The notes below the pieces were generated by a model, which saw only the letters and a program-made list of their open reading frames with translations, did no database searches and was not told where the DNA came from. Source: Desulfuromonadaceae bacterium (GTDB lineage: Bacteria > Desulfobacterota > Desulfuromonadia > Geobacterales > Pseudopelobacteraceae). Taken from it: DNA of 64,000 nucleotides. Location: positions 1 through 64,000 of the forward strand of contig JAQTXD010000001.1 in NCBI GenBank assembly GCA_028688955.1, given 5' to 3'. Of this stretch, positions 18,805 to 28,443 are shown piece by piece. Within the stretch, counting starts at the first letter, position 1; each line of letters opens with the position of its first letter. Position numbers and translations under genes: made by a program.

Positions 18805-20448
18805 CTATTTTGCGGGAGTAATTGTCGTATTACCCTTTGCTCTGAAAGGATAAATATATGCGGTACCTGTCTGGGTAGATTCACCCCAGAAATTAAATTT
18901 GAAAGAACCATAGTTAATTGTTGTTTTAGTGGCACTCTTCAAGGCCATAAAATTCCAGGGTTCGTATAGTGGTATATCTGGAGTCTTTATTTTGCAGGCT
19001 TTGTTATAGTTCGGATTCGGAGTAGTGTAGGATGGGTTTGTTACCTGGTCGTAAGGAAGATACATATCCATATCCCACTGATAACAGTAATCTCCGAGAT
19101 TATTCACATCTGCAGGCACCAGTCCATAGGAGTAATCACCGGGATCTCTGACATACTGATAGGGTGGTGTGGAACTCGGCTGGCCACTTAGATAGGGGCT
19201 GTTCGTGTAGCAAACTCTGTTACCCAGCACCACTTTCCCGGCAGAAGTATTGTTAGCAAAGGTCCAGGTACCGCGATTCTGGGGGTTAGAACCCGAGCAG
19301 ACAATTGTTTCGTAGTTTTTTACCGTAAGGTTCGCATATGGGGTATTGGCCGACTGGGCCTTTATTGCCAATACACTTTTTGCAGTTTTGGCCACCGAGG
19401 TAGCAAGAGTAGTAGTTCGGTTTGTAGACGGTTTCCATTCAATAATTCCGCCAGTGATAATGGTTCCTCCAGTAACACTTGTATCGGGTATAGCAGCAGA
19501 AAGATCAAGTGGGGTACCATTCTGGGTAAATGAAGTTTGCCCACCACCGGGAAGAAGAGTTTCAGCTGACCCATAGAGAATATTACTTTCATAAGACCCG
19601 CCACTCTGATACCCGCTGCTGCCAGTATCTTTACTGCTTATCATTACCATCTGATCTCCCGCCATTTCATCGCAGGGAAGACCATAATATGAACTAAAAC
19701 CGCACTTTTTCGTAAGATTGTAACTGTCACTGCTTAAAATATTACTGTTAGAGGTACCAATAAATTGAGTTGCCATCCATCCGTCAGTTCTGGCACTGGT
19801 ATTGTTGTTAAAACGAAGTCGAACAACACCACTACCGCCTCCAACAGGTGAACTATAGTTTATAGAGCTTTTACTGGCCTTATACATCGGCGATGCACTA
19901 CCACCCCCCGCTTCTACAATAAAATCGTTGAGTTGGGTCGTGCCGTCGCTCAAGACAATAGGAGTTGCAACATCACTGGCATTGACAATAGTCCACAAGC
20001 CATCGAGAAATGTGAGTATGATTGTATTCGACTGCCCGGATTTGACTTCACCTCCCGTACTGGTTTGACCAACAATAGTGCGTGAAGTGACATCAGCTGT
20101 ATCATACGCAATGGCGTACACCATATAATTACCAGGTGTAATCTGCACGGTCTTGCTCTGTTCTGTGGGGCTAAGAGTTGCAATCAGGGTCCCATTTGGA
20201 TTGTTCGGGTCATACGTATACGGCATTGTCTGTGCGTAAACTTCTATTACCTGGGCACCAGCCGGAATCAGGCTTTTGACAGCACCATCCGCTGAAGGAA
20301 ATTTCGCTGCGATCGTCACATTCGCCTTGGCAGCCTGGCTCTGATTCTGTGTGGAAGTGCTATTACTGCCAGAACCGCATCCGGCAAGAGACCCAGCGGC
20401 AACAAACATGGCAAAAGCAAGCAGAACTGCATATTTTCTCCGTGTCAT
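18805..20448 (-). CDS. Lipoprotein, paralogue A of a tandem pair, unknown function
   Basis: 547 aa. Lipoprotein signal peptide with lipobox LAGC (Cys24) and a Ser/Thr/Gln linker. No family is recognised. Residues about 40-160 look like a beta-rich domain (GQTSTGGEV, TFLDGLWTIVN), and the rest is rich in Gly, Asn and Thr, with Cys pairs in CGFSSYYGLPC and CSGSNPQNRG, suggesting disulphides outside the cytoplasm. The C-terminus ends with GTAYIYPFRAKG. It is clearly homologous over its whole length to the gene directly upstream, with long identical stretches in protein and DNA, so the pair arose by tandem duplication. Thirty-two bases separate the two, and they share an operon. Localisation in the outer membrane is inferred. 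Confidence 0.8.
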   Translation of the reverse strand: MTRRKYAVLLAFAMFVAAGSLAGCGSGSNSTSTQNQSQAAKANVTIAAKFPSADGAVKSLIPAGAQVIEVYAQTMPYTYDPNNPNGTLIATLSPTEQSKTVQITPGNYMVYAIAYDTADVTSRTIVGQTSTGGEVKSGQSNTIILTFLDGLWTIVNASDVATPIVLSDGTTQLNDFIVEAGGGSASPMYKASKSSINYSSPVGGGSGVVRLRFNNNTSARTDGWMATQFIGTSNSNILSSDSYNLTKKCGFSSYYGLPCDEMAGDQMVMISSKDTGSSGYQSGGSYESNILYGSAETLLPGGGQTSFTQNGTPLDLSAAIPDTSVTGGTIITGGIIEWKPSTNRTTTLATSVAKTAKSVLAIKAQSANTPYANLTVKNYETIVCSGSNPQNRGTWTFANNTSAGKVVLGNRVCYTNSPYLSGQPSSTPPYQYVRDPGDYSYGLVPADVNNLGDYCYQWDMDMYLPYDQVTNPSYTTPNPNYNKACKIKTPDIPLYEPWNFMALKSATKTTINYGSFKFNFWGESTQTGTAYIYPFRAKGNTTITPAK

Positions 20449-20480
20449 GGAGTGCTCCTCCTATTATCTTATTTTGTCGA

Positions 20481-22343
20481 TTACTGAATCACAACACTTG
20501 TGCCATCAGATACAGACAAGGTTCTATTCAAAGCAGTTGTTTTTGAACCATCTGATGCAGTGAACCTCAGGATAACTGACGCAGAGGTTGTTGGCGGTGT
20601 ATAGGTACAGGTGCTGCTGACAGGTCCCGCACCAGAACCACTACATCCCTGCCCCAATGTGCCGCCGCCACTGACAATAGACCAACTCCAGGTGATGGGG
20701 TCCCCGTTTGGATCAAACGCGGATGCGGTCAAGGTTGAAGTGGCAGTACCGGTAGGTACAGACGCAGGTACCCCGATGCTCGTAATGACTGGCGCAGCAG
20801 GTGCCGCTTTAACTGATGTACTTCCCTTTGCTCTGAATGGATAAATATATGCGGTACCTGTCTGGGTAGTTTCTCCCCAGAAATTAAATTTGAATGAACC
20901 ATAGTTAATTGTTGTTTTAGAAGCACTTTTTACTGCCTTGAAATTCCATGGGTTATAAACATCTCCTGATGACGGGGCCTGTTGGCTGCATGTGTTGTTA
21001 TAATAATCCCACTGATGGCAGTAATCGCCAAGATCGGTAGTTGCAGGGAGCAGACCATAGGAATAATCACCGGCATCAACTCCGTATTGGTACGTGACAG
21101 GATTATAACTGTTTAAGTACGGATAGTTCGTATAGCACACTCTGTTGCCAAGCAGAACTTTACCGGCCGAAGTATTATTGGCAAAGGTCCAGGTACCACG
21201 ATTCTGGGGATTCGACCCTGAACAGACAATTGTTTGTGATTCTTTAACGGAAAGGTTTGGGTAGGCAGTATTTGACGATTGGGCCTTTATAGCCAGTGCC
21301 GGGATATTTTTTACCGACTTGGCAACTATTGGCGTACCTAAGGTAGTAATCTTGTTAGTGGCGGGCTTCCATTCTACAATACCGCCGGTGATTAAATTCC
21401 CTCCGGATATGGTTGTATCGGGTATGGCACTCATGAGATCAAGACTTGTGCCGTTCTGAGTAAACATTGTTATTCCACCGCCCGGCAGGAGGCTTTCAGC
21501 TGACCCTGTGAGAATATTCCCATTATATGATCCACCACTCTGATAATCGCCTCCGTTATCCTTACCACTTATCATCACCATCTGATCCCCTGCATTTTCA
21601 ACACAAGGAATGCCGTAATAGCTATCGTAACCACATTGCTTGGTCAGATTATAACTTTCACTGTTCAAAAACGTACTCGCTGCGGTACCCACAAACTGTG
21701 ATGCAAAATAACCACGTGTACGCGCACTGGTGTTATTATCGAAGCGAAGCCGCACATCACCTGAACCGCCTCCAACCGGCTTGGTGTAATCAATAGAGGC
21801 TTTTGCAGCATACCCCTTCTGGGATCCAATAATAAAGTCAATGAGTTGGGTACCATTGCTCAGTACAAGCGGGGTTGGTGAGTCTGATGAATTAACGAGC
21901 GTCCACTGGCCATCCATAAAGGTAAGGTTTACGTTATTGACAACACCAACCTGAACCTCGCCACCAGTACTGGTTTGTCCAAGCATTATACGGGTGGCGC
22001 TATCTGCTGAGTCGTAAGCATAAGCGTAAATGAAGTACATTCCAGAGCCCATTTTCACTGACTTGGTTGGTGCTGATGGGGTTAATGTAGCTATGAGTGT
22101 AGAAGGATTTTGAGAGTCCTGCTGATATGCAAAGACCTCTATGACCTGTGTACCAGCCGGTAACAGACTTTTTGCAGCCTCTCCGGAAGAGGGGAAACGA
22201 GCCGAGACGGTAACATCAGCCTTGGCTGCCTGACTCTGTTCCATCAAGGCACCATTCGAACCCGTAGACCCGCATCCTGAAAGAGATGCTGCAGCTACTG
22301 TCATGGCTACTGCTATTTTTATCGCATAATTCTTCTGTATCAT
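20481..22343 (-). CDS. Lipoprotein, paralogue B with added Ig-like C-terminal domain
   Basis: 620 aa with lipobox LSGC (Cys24). The first 520 residues are homologous to paralogue A, including CGYDSYYGIPC, LLPGGG, CSGSNPQNRG and GTAYIYPFRAKG. It then continues with an extra domain of about 95 residues (APVITSIGVPAS ... LSVSDGT) that has the pattern of an Ig-like/PKD surface module and is absent from A. It also lacks several short stretches present in A. A GGAGG-like site precedes the ATG. The two copies have therefore diverged by gain or loss of an end module. Function unknown; an extracellular lipoprotein is likely. Confidence 0.8.
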   Translation of the reverse strand: MIQKNYAIKIAVAMTVAAASLSGCGSTGSNGALMEQSQAAKADVTVSARFPSSGEAAKSLLPAGTQVIEVFAYQQDSQNPSTLIATLTPSAPTKSVKMGSGMYFIYAYAYDSADSATRIMLGQTSTGGEVQVGVVNNVNLTFMDGQWTLVNSSDSPTPLVLSNGTQLIDFIIGSQKGYAAKASIDYTKPVGGGSGDVRLRFDNNTSARTRGYFASQFVGTAASTFLNSESYNLTKQCGYDSYYGIPCVENAGDQMVMISGKDNGGDYQSGGSYNGNILTGSAESLLPGGGITMFTQNGTSLDLMSAIPDTTISGGNLITGGIVEWKPATNKITTLGTPIVAKSVKNIPALAIKAQSSNTAYPNLSVKESQTIVCSGSNPQNRGTWTFANNTSAGKVLLGNRVCYTNYPYLNSYNPVTYQYGVDAGDYSYGLLPATTDLGDYCHQWDYYNNTCSQQAPSSGDVYNPWNFKAVKSASKTTINYGSFKFNFWGETTQTGTAYIYPFRAKGSTSVKAAPAAPVITSIGVPASVPTGTATSTLTASAFDPNGDPITWSWSIVSGGGTLGQGCSGSGAGPVSSTCTYTPPTTSASVILRFTASDGSKTTALNRTLSVSDGTSVVIQ

Positions 22344-22379
22344 GGAGTGTTCCTCCTATTTCTCGTTAATGTTTTTCTT

Positions 22380-24998
22380 TTACTGAACAACAATGTTCAC
22401 ATCTGCCAGATTTCCGTATGTAACAGTAGTTGCACGACTGCCCGTTTTTCCGCAGCCAGTAGCAGTGAAACTGAACGTAAACTTATCACCCGCTGTTGCC
22501 GTACTTGGAATCGAGTACGTACACGTTTGGCTTGCACCGCTTGAAAAAGAGGTCACGTCAGGGCAACTGCTTATCGGATTATTATTCAACAGCCATATTC
22601 CGCTCAGACTAATTCCGTCTGAATGATTTGCAACTGCAGTAACCGTAATATCCCTCGCAGTTCCGGTTGCACCTTCCGGGACAAGTGATGGCGAAGCGGT
22701 CAAACTTGATACCCATGGTGATGAAGAGTATGTAGATACAAGTACGTCCCGGCTGGCACTTTTAGGTGTTGGAGTGCTATTGTCTGTAACAGTATATGTA
22801 TATGTCGTGTTCCCGGTTACAGTCACATCGCAAGATGATGTAATGAAGCCGTTGGCACTACTATTGCCCGTACAAGTAACACCTGTCCCACTCCACAATG
22901 CAGTCAGAGAATCGCCATCCGGATCATATGCTGACCCATTCAGCGTGATCGTATTATTACTTCCACAGGAATTAACATATAACTGACTTGCATACGCTGT
23001 AACAACGGGAGGACGTGAGCCGTCGGAGACGCTTATACTGCCGGCATTGATAATACGTTTAGCTCCCTTGCTGTCAGTAAGTTCCAGTGAAACAGTATGT
23101 TCTCCAACAGCAAGTCCGGTGATAGCGTGGGTTGCCGAAAATGTAGTGGTACCGTTTATTGAACCGCTGGCAGCACTGTTCCCGCTGATTTTCAAGACAT
23201 AATTTACCGGATAGTTGCCATCTTCATCATATGCAGAGATGTCAGCCGTGATTGTACCGGAATTCTTGATTGAACGCTGTGACAAATTGACATAACCGGA
23301 TGGCGGTATATTTGGCACGACAAGATCCTTCAGAGCTACTTTTACTGCATCATCAGTAATTTCGTCCGTGTTTCCAGATGTCGTTCCGTTTACATTGAAA
23401 GCACCAACTTTATTCGAACCGCCCATGTACAGTGAAATGTCCGTGTTGCAAGCGACAAGACTGGTAAATGCACCAGTGCTGTCACTGTTTACACCGCGAT
23501 AAAAGTTGTTCCCCTGAAAATTGAGCCAGCGATATGGAACTCCGGTTCCAGCGTCATCAACCAGCTTGCCACTCACCTCACATGGTTTTGTAAAATCCGA
23601 TTTAGTGTATGCCCCACACGTTGGCGGGGCGGCAAGTGTGACATCAACCCCCGTGTAATTTCCGTTTTCATCCAAATACGTCAACCGACCAGTTCTGTCA
23701 GTACTGTTTTTATTGAGAAGAACGGTCGATAGCGTAAATTCACCTGTTGTTGAATCTGTCATGCCCCATTTGTAGTCGATATTTGATCCACTCAACGAAA
23801 GGTAGAGGTTTTTAAGCGGATCACCGTTACTGTATGAAAATTTCCCCTTCAAACAAACCTCAGTAGGCGTATCAAAGACAATGTGGTCTAGGTTCCACCA
23901 GCTTTTGGCAAATTCTGAATTTGAAACCATTATTTTTAACCGATATACACCGCTTTTGCACCCGGAAGCATTATCACCAAGAACAGGGGTTGCTATAACG
24001 TCACCATTGCTATCTACAATGGTTCCTTCGCCAATGAATATCCATTTTCCGGTTGATGGATTGAGTGACCAGACCGGTACTTGATGCCCTGGTGCGGTTT
24101 TATTGTAGTCCTCTATAAAAAGATTTTCGCAGCTAGAAGAATAGATGGAACGAGTCACCGTTGTAGCGCTATCAGCCGCTTTCCGAACTCCTGATTTAAC
24201 GAGTTTTTTAGCTACCTCCCCTAAATTCTCCCCGGTGTCTGCATTTGAAATTTTCATATAGTCAAATGCGAGGGAAACCATCTTCCCTTCCTTACCGCCA
24301 ACAATACCAGTATATGATCCTGGAAAACGATCAGACGCTGTAGCAGGATCAAATGTCTCAAGTTCACCTTTGAGTTTTTTGACACCCGGCAGAGATGAAG
24401 CGGGTATATTTATTTCCAGCTCAGACGAACCGCCGGCAGCTTTTGCAGCTCTGATCGATTTACCCGCCAGTGCCTTTTTAACGCCGTTGGGAAATTTCAC
24501 TACGGCGAAACTGAAAGACGGCTCAGAAGATTTACCAACTCCAGCGGCGAGAGCACCACCGGAAGAAATATTGGCAAATGTAACATTCAGGCCCTGAAGT
24601 ATGGCCTTGAGTTCAATGGTACCAGGAGAAGTATAGTCAACTCTTTTTTGGAACTGGCTAAACCCTTCCTTAGTCGCAGTTACCATTATATAGCCGCCAG
24701 TATCCAACATCGGTACCTGGGCTGCGAAGCCGCCGGCATTATCAGTTGTCACGGCTGCACGGCCTAGTTCTTTGTCATTTTTATCGAAAGAGCTGATTTC
24801 GATTGATGCACCGTCAAGCTTCGCAGCTGATTTGCTCACCAACGCCGAAAGTGAAATTACAGCTGAACCGCTGACAGTTGACAAACTGGACTTTGCCACC
24901 GGCGGTGGAGTCGAAGATCCTCCCCCACCACCGCCGCAGGCAGTTAGCATTAAAAATGATACCAATGAACACAAAAAACCGACCATCATTTTTTTCAT
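22380..24998 (-). CDS. Large Ig-like/carboxypeptidase-regulatory-type surface lipoprotein
   Basis: 872 aa. Lipobox LTAC (Cys21) followed by a Gly7 run and a Pro-rich linker. The order is an N-terminal regulatory-like beta domain (about 40-130), a charged region, two carboxypeptidase-regulatory-like repeats around 400-530 (VCLKGKFSYSNGDPL and PCEVSGKLVDDAGTGVPY), then three or more Ig/cadherin-like repeats (about 570-870; VSDGSRPPVVTAYASQLYV and related). This is a modular outer-surface lipoprotein of unknown ligand. GGAGG precedes the ATG. It is 36 bases upstream of paralogue B and on the same strand, so all three lipoproteins are probably cotranscribed. A perfect TATAAT -10 lies at 25075-25080 on the minus strand but has no good -35. 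Confidence 0.8.
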   Translation of the reverse strand: MKKMMVGFLCSLVSFLMLTACGGGGGGSSTPPPVAKSSLSTVSGSAVISLSALVSKSAAKLDGASIEISSFDKNDKELGRAAVTTDNAGGFAAQVPMLDTGGYIMVTATKEGFSQFQKRVDYTSPGTIELKAILQGLNVTFANISSGGALAAGVGKSSEPSFSFAVVKFPNGVKKALAGKSIRAAKAAGGSSELEINIPASSLPGVKKLKGELETFDPATASDRFPGSYTGIVGGKEGKMVSLAFDYMKISNADTGENLGEVAKKLVKSGVRKAADSATTVTRSIYSSSCENLFIEDYNKTAPGHQVPVWSLNPSTGKWIFIGEGTIVDSNGDVIATPVLGDNASGCKSGVYRLKIMVSNSEFAKSWWNLDHIVFDTPTEVCLKGKFSYSNGDPLKNLYLSLSGSNIDYKWGMTDSTTGEFTLSTVLLNKNSTDRTGRLTYLDENGNYTGVDVTLAAPPTCGAYTKSDFTKPCEVSGKLVDDAGTGVPYRWLNFQGNNFYRGVNSDSTGAFTSLVACNTDISLYMGGSNKVGAFNVNGTTSGNTDEITDDAVKVALKDLVVPNIPPSGYVNLSQRSIKNSGTITADISAYDEDGNYPVNYVLKISGNSAASGSINGTTTFSATHAITGLAVGEHTVSLELTDSKGAKRIINAGSISVSDGSRPPVVTAYASQLYVNSCGSNNTITLNGSAYDPDGDSLTALWSGTGVTCTGNSSANGFITSSCDVTVTGNTTYTYTVTDNSTPTPKSASRDVLVSTYSSSPWVSSLTASPSLVPEGATGTARDITVTAVANHSDGISLSGIWLLNNNPISSCPDVTSFSSGASQTCTYSIPSTATAGDKFTFSFTATGCGKTGSRATTVTYGNLADVNIVVQ

Positions 24999-25139
24999 AC
25001 TTTCCTCCCTTTTGATACCGAAGTCTTACGTGCGACATGAATTACCGCTACAATTTCGACCCACTAAAACAAAAATTATAATTGCGTTTTCAGTGTAATA
25101 CCGATCAGAAAATCTTCAAGCAACTTTTTTGCATTTTCT

Positions 25140-27230
25140 TCATTTTGTTTTCGCAATAAAAACTCCATCCCAGTCCGGCGGTGGTGGTGAAACGATATAT
25201 TCACGACATCGGGAGGCATATACACCTGAAATCTGGTCTTGGTGCCGCACTTCCAGATCTTCAAATATCCGCAGTGCAGACTGAAAATCACCGGATCTGT
25301 AGCAACTGATTGCATCAGTAAAAAAAGTTGTCAGTGCACTATTACCGGCACTCATCAATTCGTAAATAGGAACCGGCAACAGTTTGCCTTTCACGGCAAC
25401 CAGATCAATTTCACGGAAGTTCAGATCACTTTCTGCTGACTGCCTGGTTGATTCACTGACTATGATATGAGTGCCATACATTTTATTAAGGCCTTCTAGT
25501 CTTGACGCCAGGTTTACACTGTCTCCTATGGCAGTATAGTCGAAATGCATTGCCGATCCCATGTTACCGACAACTGCTTCCCCCGTATTGATGCCGATGC
25601 CAATATCAATTGGTTTAATACCGCGTTCTATAAATGATCGATTTATCATTTCAAGCCTGTCTATCATTTTCAACGCTGAACGGCAGGCATGGTCCGCATG
25701 TCCGGCAACATCAAGTGGTGCATTGTAGAGCGCCATAACCGCATCGCCGATATACTTATCCAGCGTGCCTTTTTCCTCCAGGACAATTTGAGTCATGGGA
25801 TTGAGATACTCGTTCAGGAGCTGGACTAAATCTTCCGGTGAGAGCTGTTCTGACAGGGTTGTAAACCCGCGGATATCTGAAAAAAGGATCGTGATTTCTC
25901 GTTTTTCACCTCCCAGCTTAAGATTATCAGGATTCTTCATTATCCGGTTCACCAGGTCCGGTGAAACGTAATTGCTGAACGCTTTCTTCATGTAGCGACC
26001 TTTACGATCGATGACAAGACTGCGATAAATTTCTGAACCAAGTGTTGTAGTTCCCAGGGCAACCAGAGGCGGAAGTATTGATAAATCGATTAAATATCTG
26101 CTGTACAGCAGGTAGTTAGCGGCACAGTAGAGCATACTGAAAACGCATCCGGACAGAAAACCTATGGAAGCACTTGGAGCTGAACAGAGAAGCAGGGATA
26201 AGACAAACGGTAACAGAAGCAGAATAACTCTCTCGGCAAAAATAGTACTGTTGTTGTGAATTATAAAGCGTCGCTCAAGCGCATTGGCAGCAGCGGATGC
26301 ATGTATTTCAACGCCGGGAAGAATTGAGTCGAAGGGGGTCGGGCGAACGTCATAAATACCCATTTCGGTAAACCCTACAAACGCCAGTTTCCCTTGCAAC
26401 GCATTGGGTTGAAGCCTCTTTTTAATGATATCAACTGCCGAGTATGTTTTGATGGTACCACCGGGACCGTAAAAATTGACCGACAGCGAACCTTCCTGGT
26501 TTGACGGAATGGACTCTCCCCCCACACGGATTTCGCGAACACCGGATTTTCCGATACTGACCTGTGCAGTTTCATGCGTAAAGTGTTTTAGTGCCTGCAG
26601 TACCATCGACGGGTAAATATCCCCGTTGTACAGCATAAGCAGTGGTAACTGTCTGAATAACCCGTCAGAATCCGAGATTACATTAAAAAAACCGTAGGTC
26701 AGGGCACCTTGACCGATTGCAGCAATATTTGCATCAAGGTTTGCGTACGAGATAAGAGGAACAGAGGTGACTCCTGGATCTATGTGAAGGTGCCGAATTT
26801 TCGAGGATTGAATCTGGGCTAAAACGTCAGGATCAATTGGGTGCATCTCGTCCCTGAAGAAATGCCCCGCAACTACATTACCGGACAATGCAATATTTTC
26901 GGCGAGAGCATGGTCTGCAGCAGAATTCTGAGTCTCGGAAAAGACCATATCGAGTGCGGTAATCTTGACACCATACTCTGCCATCCCGGAAATAAGTTCA
27001 CCGATTATTTGACGGGACCAGGGCCACCTCCCGATCTCTTTCACACTCTTATTGTCAATGGCTACAATTACAACTGAAGAGGGCGGTTTGAGCGGTCCCC
27101 GTGTCAGCAGGCGCACGTCCTTCATTTTAAGATCAACATTATGGAAAAACGGAGGGGATAAGACGTCAATCCAGAGGACCGCAAGAGAAGAAACCAATGC
27201 CAGCAGGATAAACACGACATATTTGTGCAT
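25140..27230 (-). CDS. CHASE2-domain class III adenylate/guanylate cyclase
   Basis: 696 aa. An N-terminal membrane segment, a periplasmic CHASE2 sensor domain (about 30-320), three closely spaced membrane segments (330-420) and a class III cyclase domain (about 445-640). The two metal-binding Asp motifs are FSDIRGFTT and DKYIGDAVMALYNAP, and the nucleotide site YTAIGDSVNLASRLEG is present, with Lys in KREITILF. These are the residues of active adenylate cyclases; cAMP is the probable product. CHASE2 is a periplasmic sensor whose ligands are unknown. A C-terminal extension (about 640-696) has a TPR-like look. The gene is 140 bases upstream of the lipoprotein genes and on the same strand; a shared transcript is possible. 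Confidence 0.92.
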   Translation of the reverse strand: MHKYVVFILLALVSSLAVLWIDVLSPPFFHNVDLKMKDVRLLTRGPLKPPSSVVIVAIDNKSVKEIGRWPWSRQIIGELISGMAEYGVKITALDMVFSETQNSAADHALAENIALSGNVVAGHFFRDEMHPIDPDVLAQIQSSKIRHLHIDPGVTSVPLISYANLDANIAAIGQGALTYGFFNVISDSDGLFRQLPLLMLYNGDIYPSMVLQALKHFTHETAQVSIGKSGVREIRVGGESIPSNQEGSLSVNFYGPGGTIKTYSAVDIIKKRLQPNALQGKLAFVGFTEMGIYDVRPTPFDSILPGVEIHASAAANALERRFIIHNNSTIFAERVILLLLPFVLSLLLCSAPSASIGFLSGCVFSMLYCAANYLLYSRYLIDLSILPPLVALGTTTLGSEIYRSLVIDRKGRYMKKAFSNYVSPDLVNRIMKNPDNLKLGGEKREITILFSDIRGFTTLSEQLSPEDLVQLLNEYLNPMTQIVLEEKGTLDKYIGDAVMALYNAPLDVAGHADHACRSALKMIDRLEMINRSFIERGIKPIDIGIGINTGEAVVGNMGSAMHFDYTAIGDSVNLASRLEGLNKMYGTHIIVSESTRQSAESDLNFREIDLVAVKGKLLPVPIYELMSAGNSALTTFFTDAISCYRSGDFQSALRIFEDLEVRHQDQISGVYASRCREYIVSPPPPDWDGVFIAKTK

Positions 27231-27256
27231 ACGTACTCCACGCCATCAATCTATGA

Positions 27257-27299
27257 GTACAAAAAAAAGGTTGAGCTATTGCCCAACCTTTTTTTGTAC
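27257..27299 (-). terminator. Terminator containing the stop codon of the VOC gene
   Basis: A long inverted repeat (AAAAAAAGGTTG / CAACCTTTTTTT) flanked by GTAC on both sides. On the minus strand the TAG of the VOC gene falls in the loop and a run of eight T follows the stem. It separates this gene from the CHASE2 cyclase. Confidence 0.8.
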
Positions 27300-27707
27300 C
27301 GGCATCAATTCATCTAGTACGATCAGATATCCATCCGGATCAAAACACCACATTTCTTTAACACCATATGGTCGGATATCAAGCGGGTAAAGAATCTCAA
27401 GACCTTCCTCCATGATGGCATCACGGATATCCTCAATTTCGGTGACCTCAAAATGGAGCGTAACTCCGATACCGCGTGGAAACATGCTGAAGCGTGGCTC
27501 CAGCAGAGGATGAGCCTTAATAACATCAGCCTCTTCTACAAACACAATCGCCATACCATCCATATCGATTACCAGATGGTCCGGTGCACCCTTTGATGTG
27601 AATGAACGCCGGACCGGCAGTTCCAGAATGCCGGCATAAAAGGCTTCTGTCACAACCAGTTGAGAAACGGTCAACTGTATTGAATGAGGAGCGCGATGTG
27701 CTTTCAC
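27276..27707 (-). CDS. VOC-superfamily (glyoxalase/dioxygenase-like) protein
   Basis: 143 aa with the two beta-alpha-beta-beta-beta modules of the vicinal oxygen chelate fold: an N-terminal module beginning SIQLTVSQLVVTEAFYAGILELPV and a C-terminal one ending MWCFDPDGYLIVLDEL. Members are glyoxalases, dioxygenases or antibiotic-binding proteins, and the substrate cannot be told here. The expected metal residues are only partly visible (a Glu in the last strand). It begins with GTG that overlaps the stop of ccdA by four bases (GTGA), so it is coupled to it. Confidence 0.8.
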   Translation of the reverse strand: MKAHRAPHSIQLTVSQLVVTEAFYAGILELPVRRSFTSKGAPDHLVIDMDGMAIVFVEEADVIKAHPLLEPRFSMFPRGIGVTLHFEVTEIEDIRDAIMEEGLEILYPLDIRPYGVKEMWCFDPDGYLIVLDELMPVQKKVGQ

Positions 27708-28435
27708 TCGAAGCCCTTATAAATAAGTGACACATAACCGGAAAGTCGGGAAAGCCAGTTACTGTAAATCAGCACGCCGATCACTATCAGGAAGATTCCC
27801 GAAATAATTTCAAAAATATGGATGTATTTTTTAAAGCGGTTGAATACGAGCAGAAAGCGGTGCATAGCGAGTGCCGAAAGAAAGAACGGAACACCCAACC
27901 CTAAGGAGTAGAGGAGCAGAAGGATAATTCCCTGATAAACACTTTCCTCAGTTGCAGCTACTGCAAGAATTGCAGCCAGGATAGGTCCGATGCAGGGTGT
28001 CCAGCCTGCGGCGAAGGCGATTCCGACCAGAAAGCTTCCCGCATAGCCGGCTGGTTTATGCTTTATAGAAACTCTTTTTTCGCCAAGGAGAAAATTAAGA
28101 TGTAGAACGCCCGTAACATGGACACCGAGAAATACCAGAAGAACTCCACCTACTTTTCTGATAATCGTAGCATTTTCATGCAGAAAGGAACCGATATATG
28201 TGGCAGACGCACCTAACAGTACAAATACAACGGTAAAACCGCAGATAAAACATAACGAATGAAAAATTGATTTTTGCCGAATAATGTGTGACGGATGCTC
28301 CGCCTGCAGATCAGCGAAGGAAATACCGGTAATATAAGTTATATATGATGGAATGAGTGGAAACACGCATGGCGACAAAAATGACAGCAAGCCTGCAACA
28401 AAGGCCCCGATATAGGTGACTTCATGACCAATCAT
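27704..28435 (-). CDS. ccdA: CcdA-type thiol-disulphide transmembrane protein
   Basis: 243 aa with six membrane segments. The two functional Cys motifs are present: LSFLSPCVFPLIPS near residue 22 and AAGWTPCIGPIL near 140. CcdA carries reducing equivalents from cytoplasmic thioredoxin to periplasmic thioredoxin-like proteins, for cytochrome c maturation or other periplasmic reduction. The neighbouring TlpA-like gene, just upstream on the same strand, is a natural partner. Organisms rich in c-type cytochromes need this, which fits the Geobacter-like setting. Confidence 0.93.
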   Translation of the reverse strand: MIGHEVTYIGAFVAGLLSFLSPCVFPLIPSYITYITGISFADLQAEHPSHIIRQKSIFHSLCFICGFTVVFVLLGASATYIGSFLHENATIIRKVGGVLLVFLGVHVTGVLHLNFLLGEKRVSIKHKPAGYAGSFLVGIAFAAGWTPCIGPILAAILAVAATEESVYQGIILLLLYSLGLGVPFFLSALAMHRFLLVFNRFKKYIHIFEIISGIFLIVIGVLIYSNWLSRLSGYVSLIYKGFE

Positions 28436-28443
28436 GGGGATTC

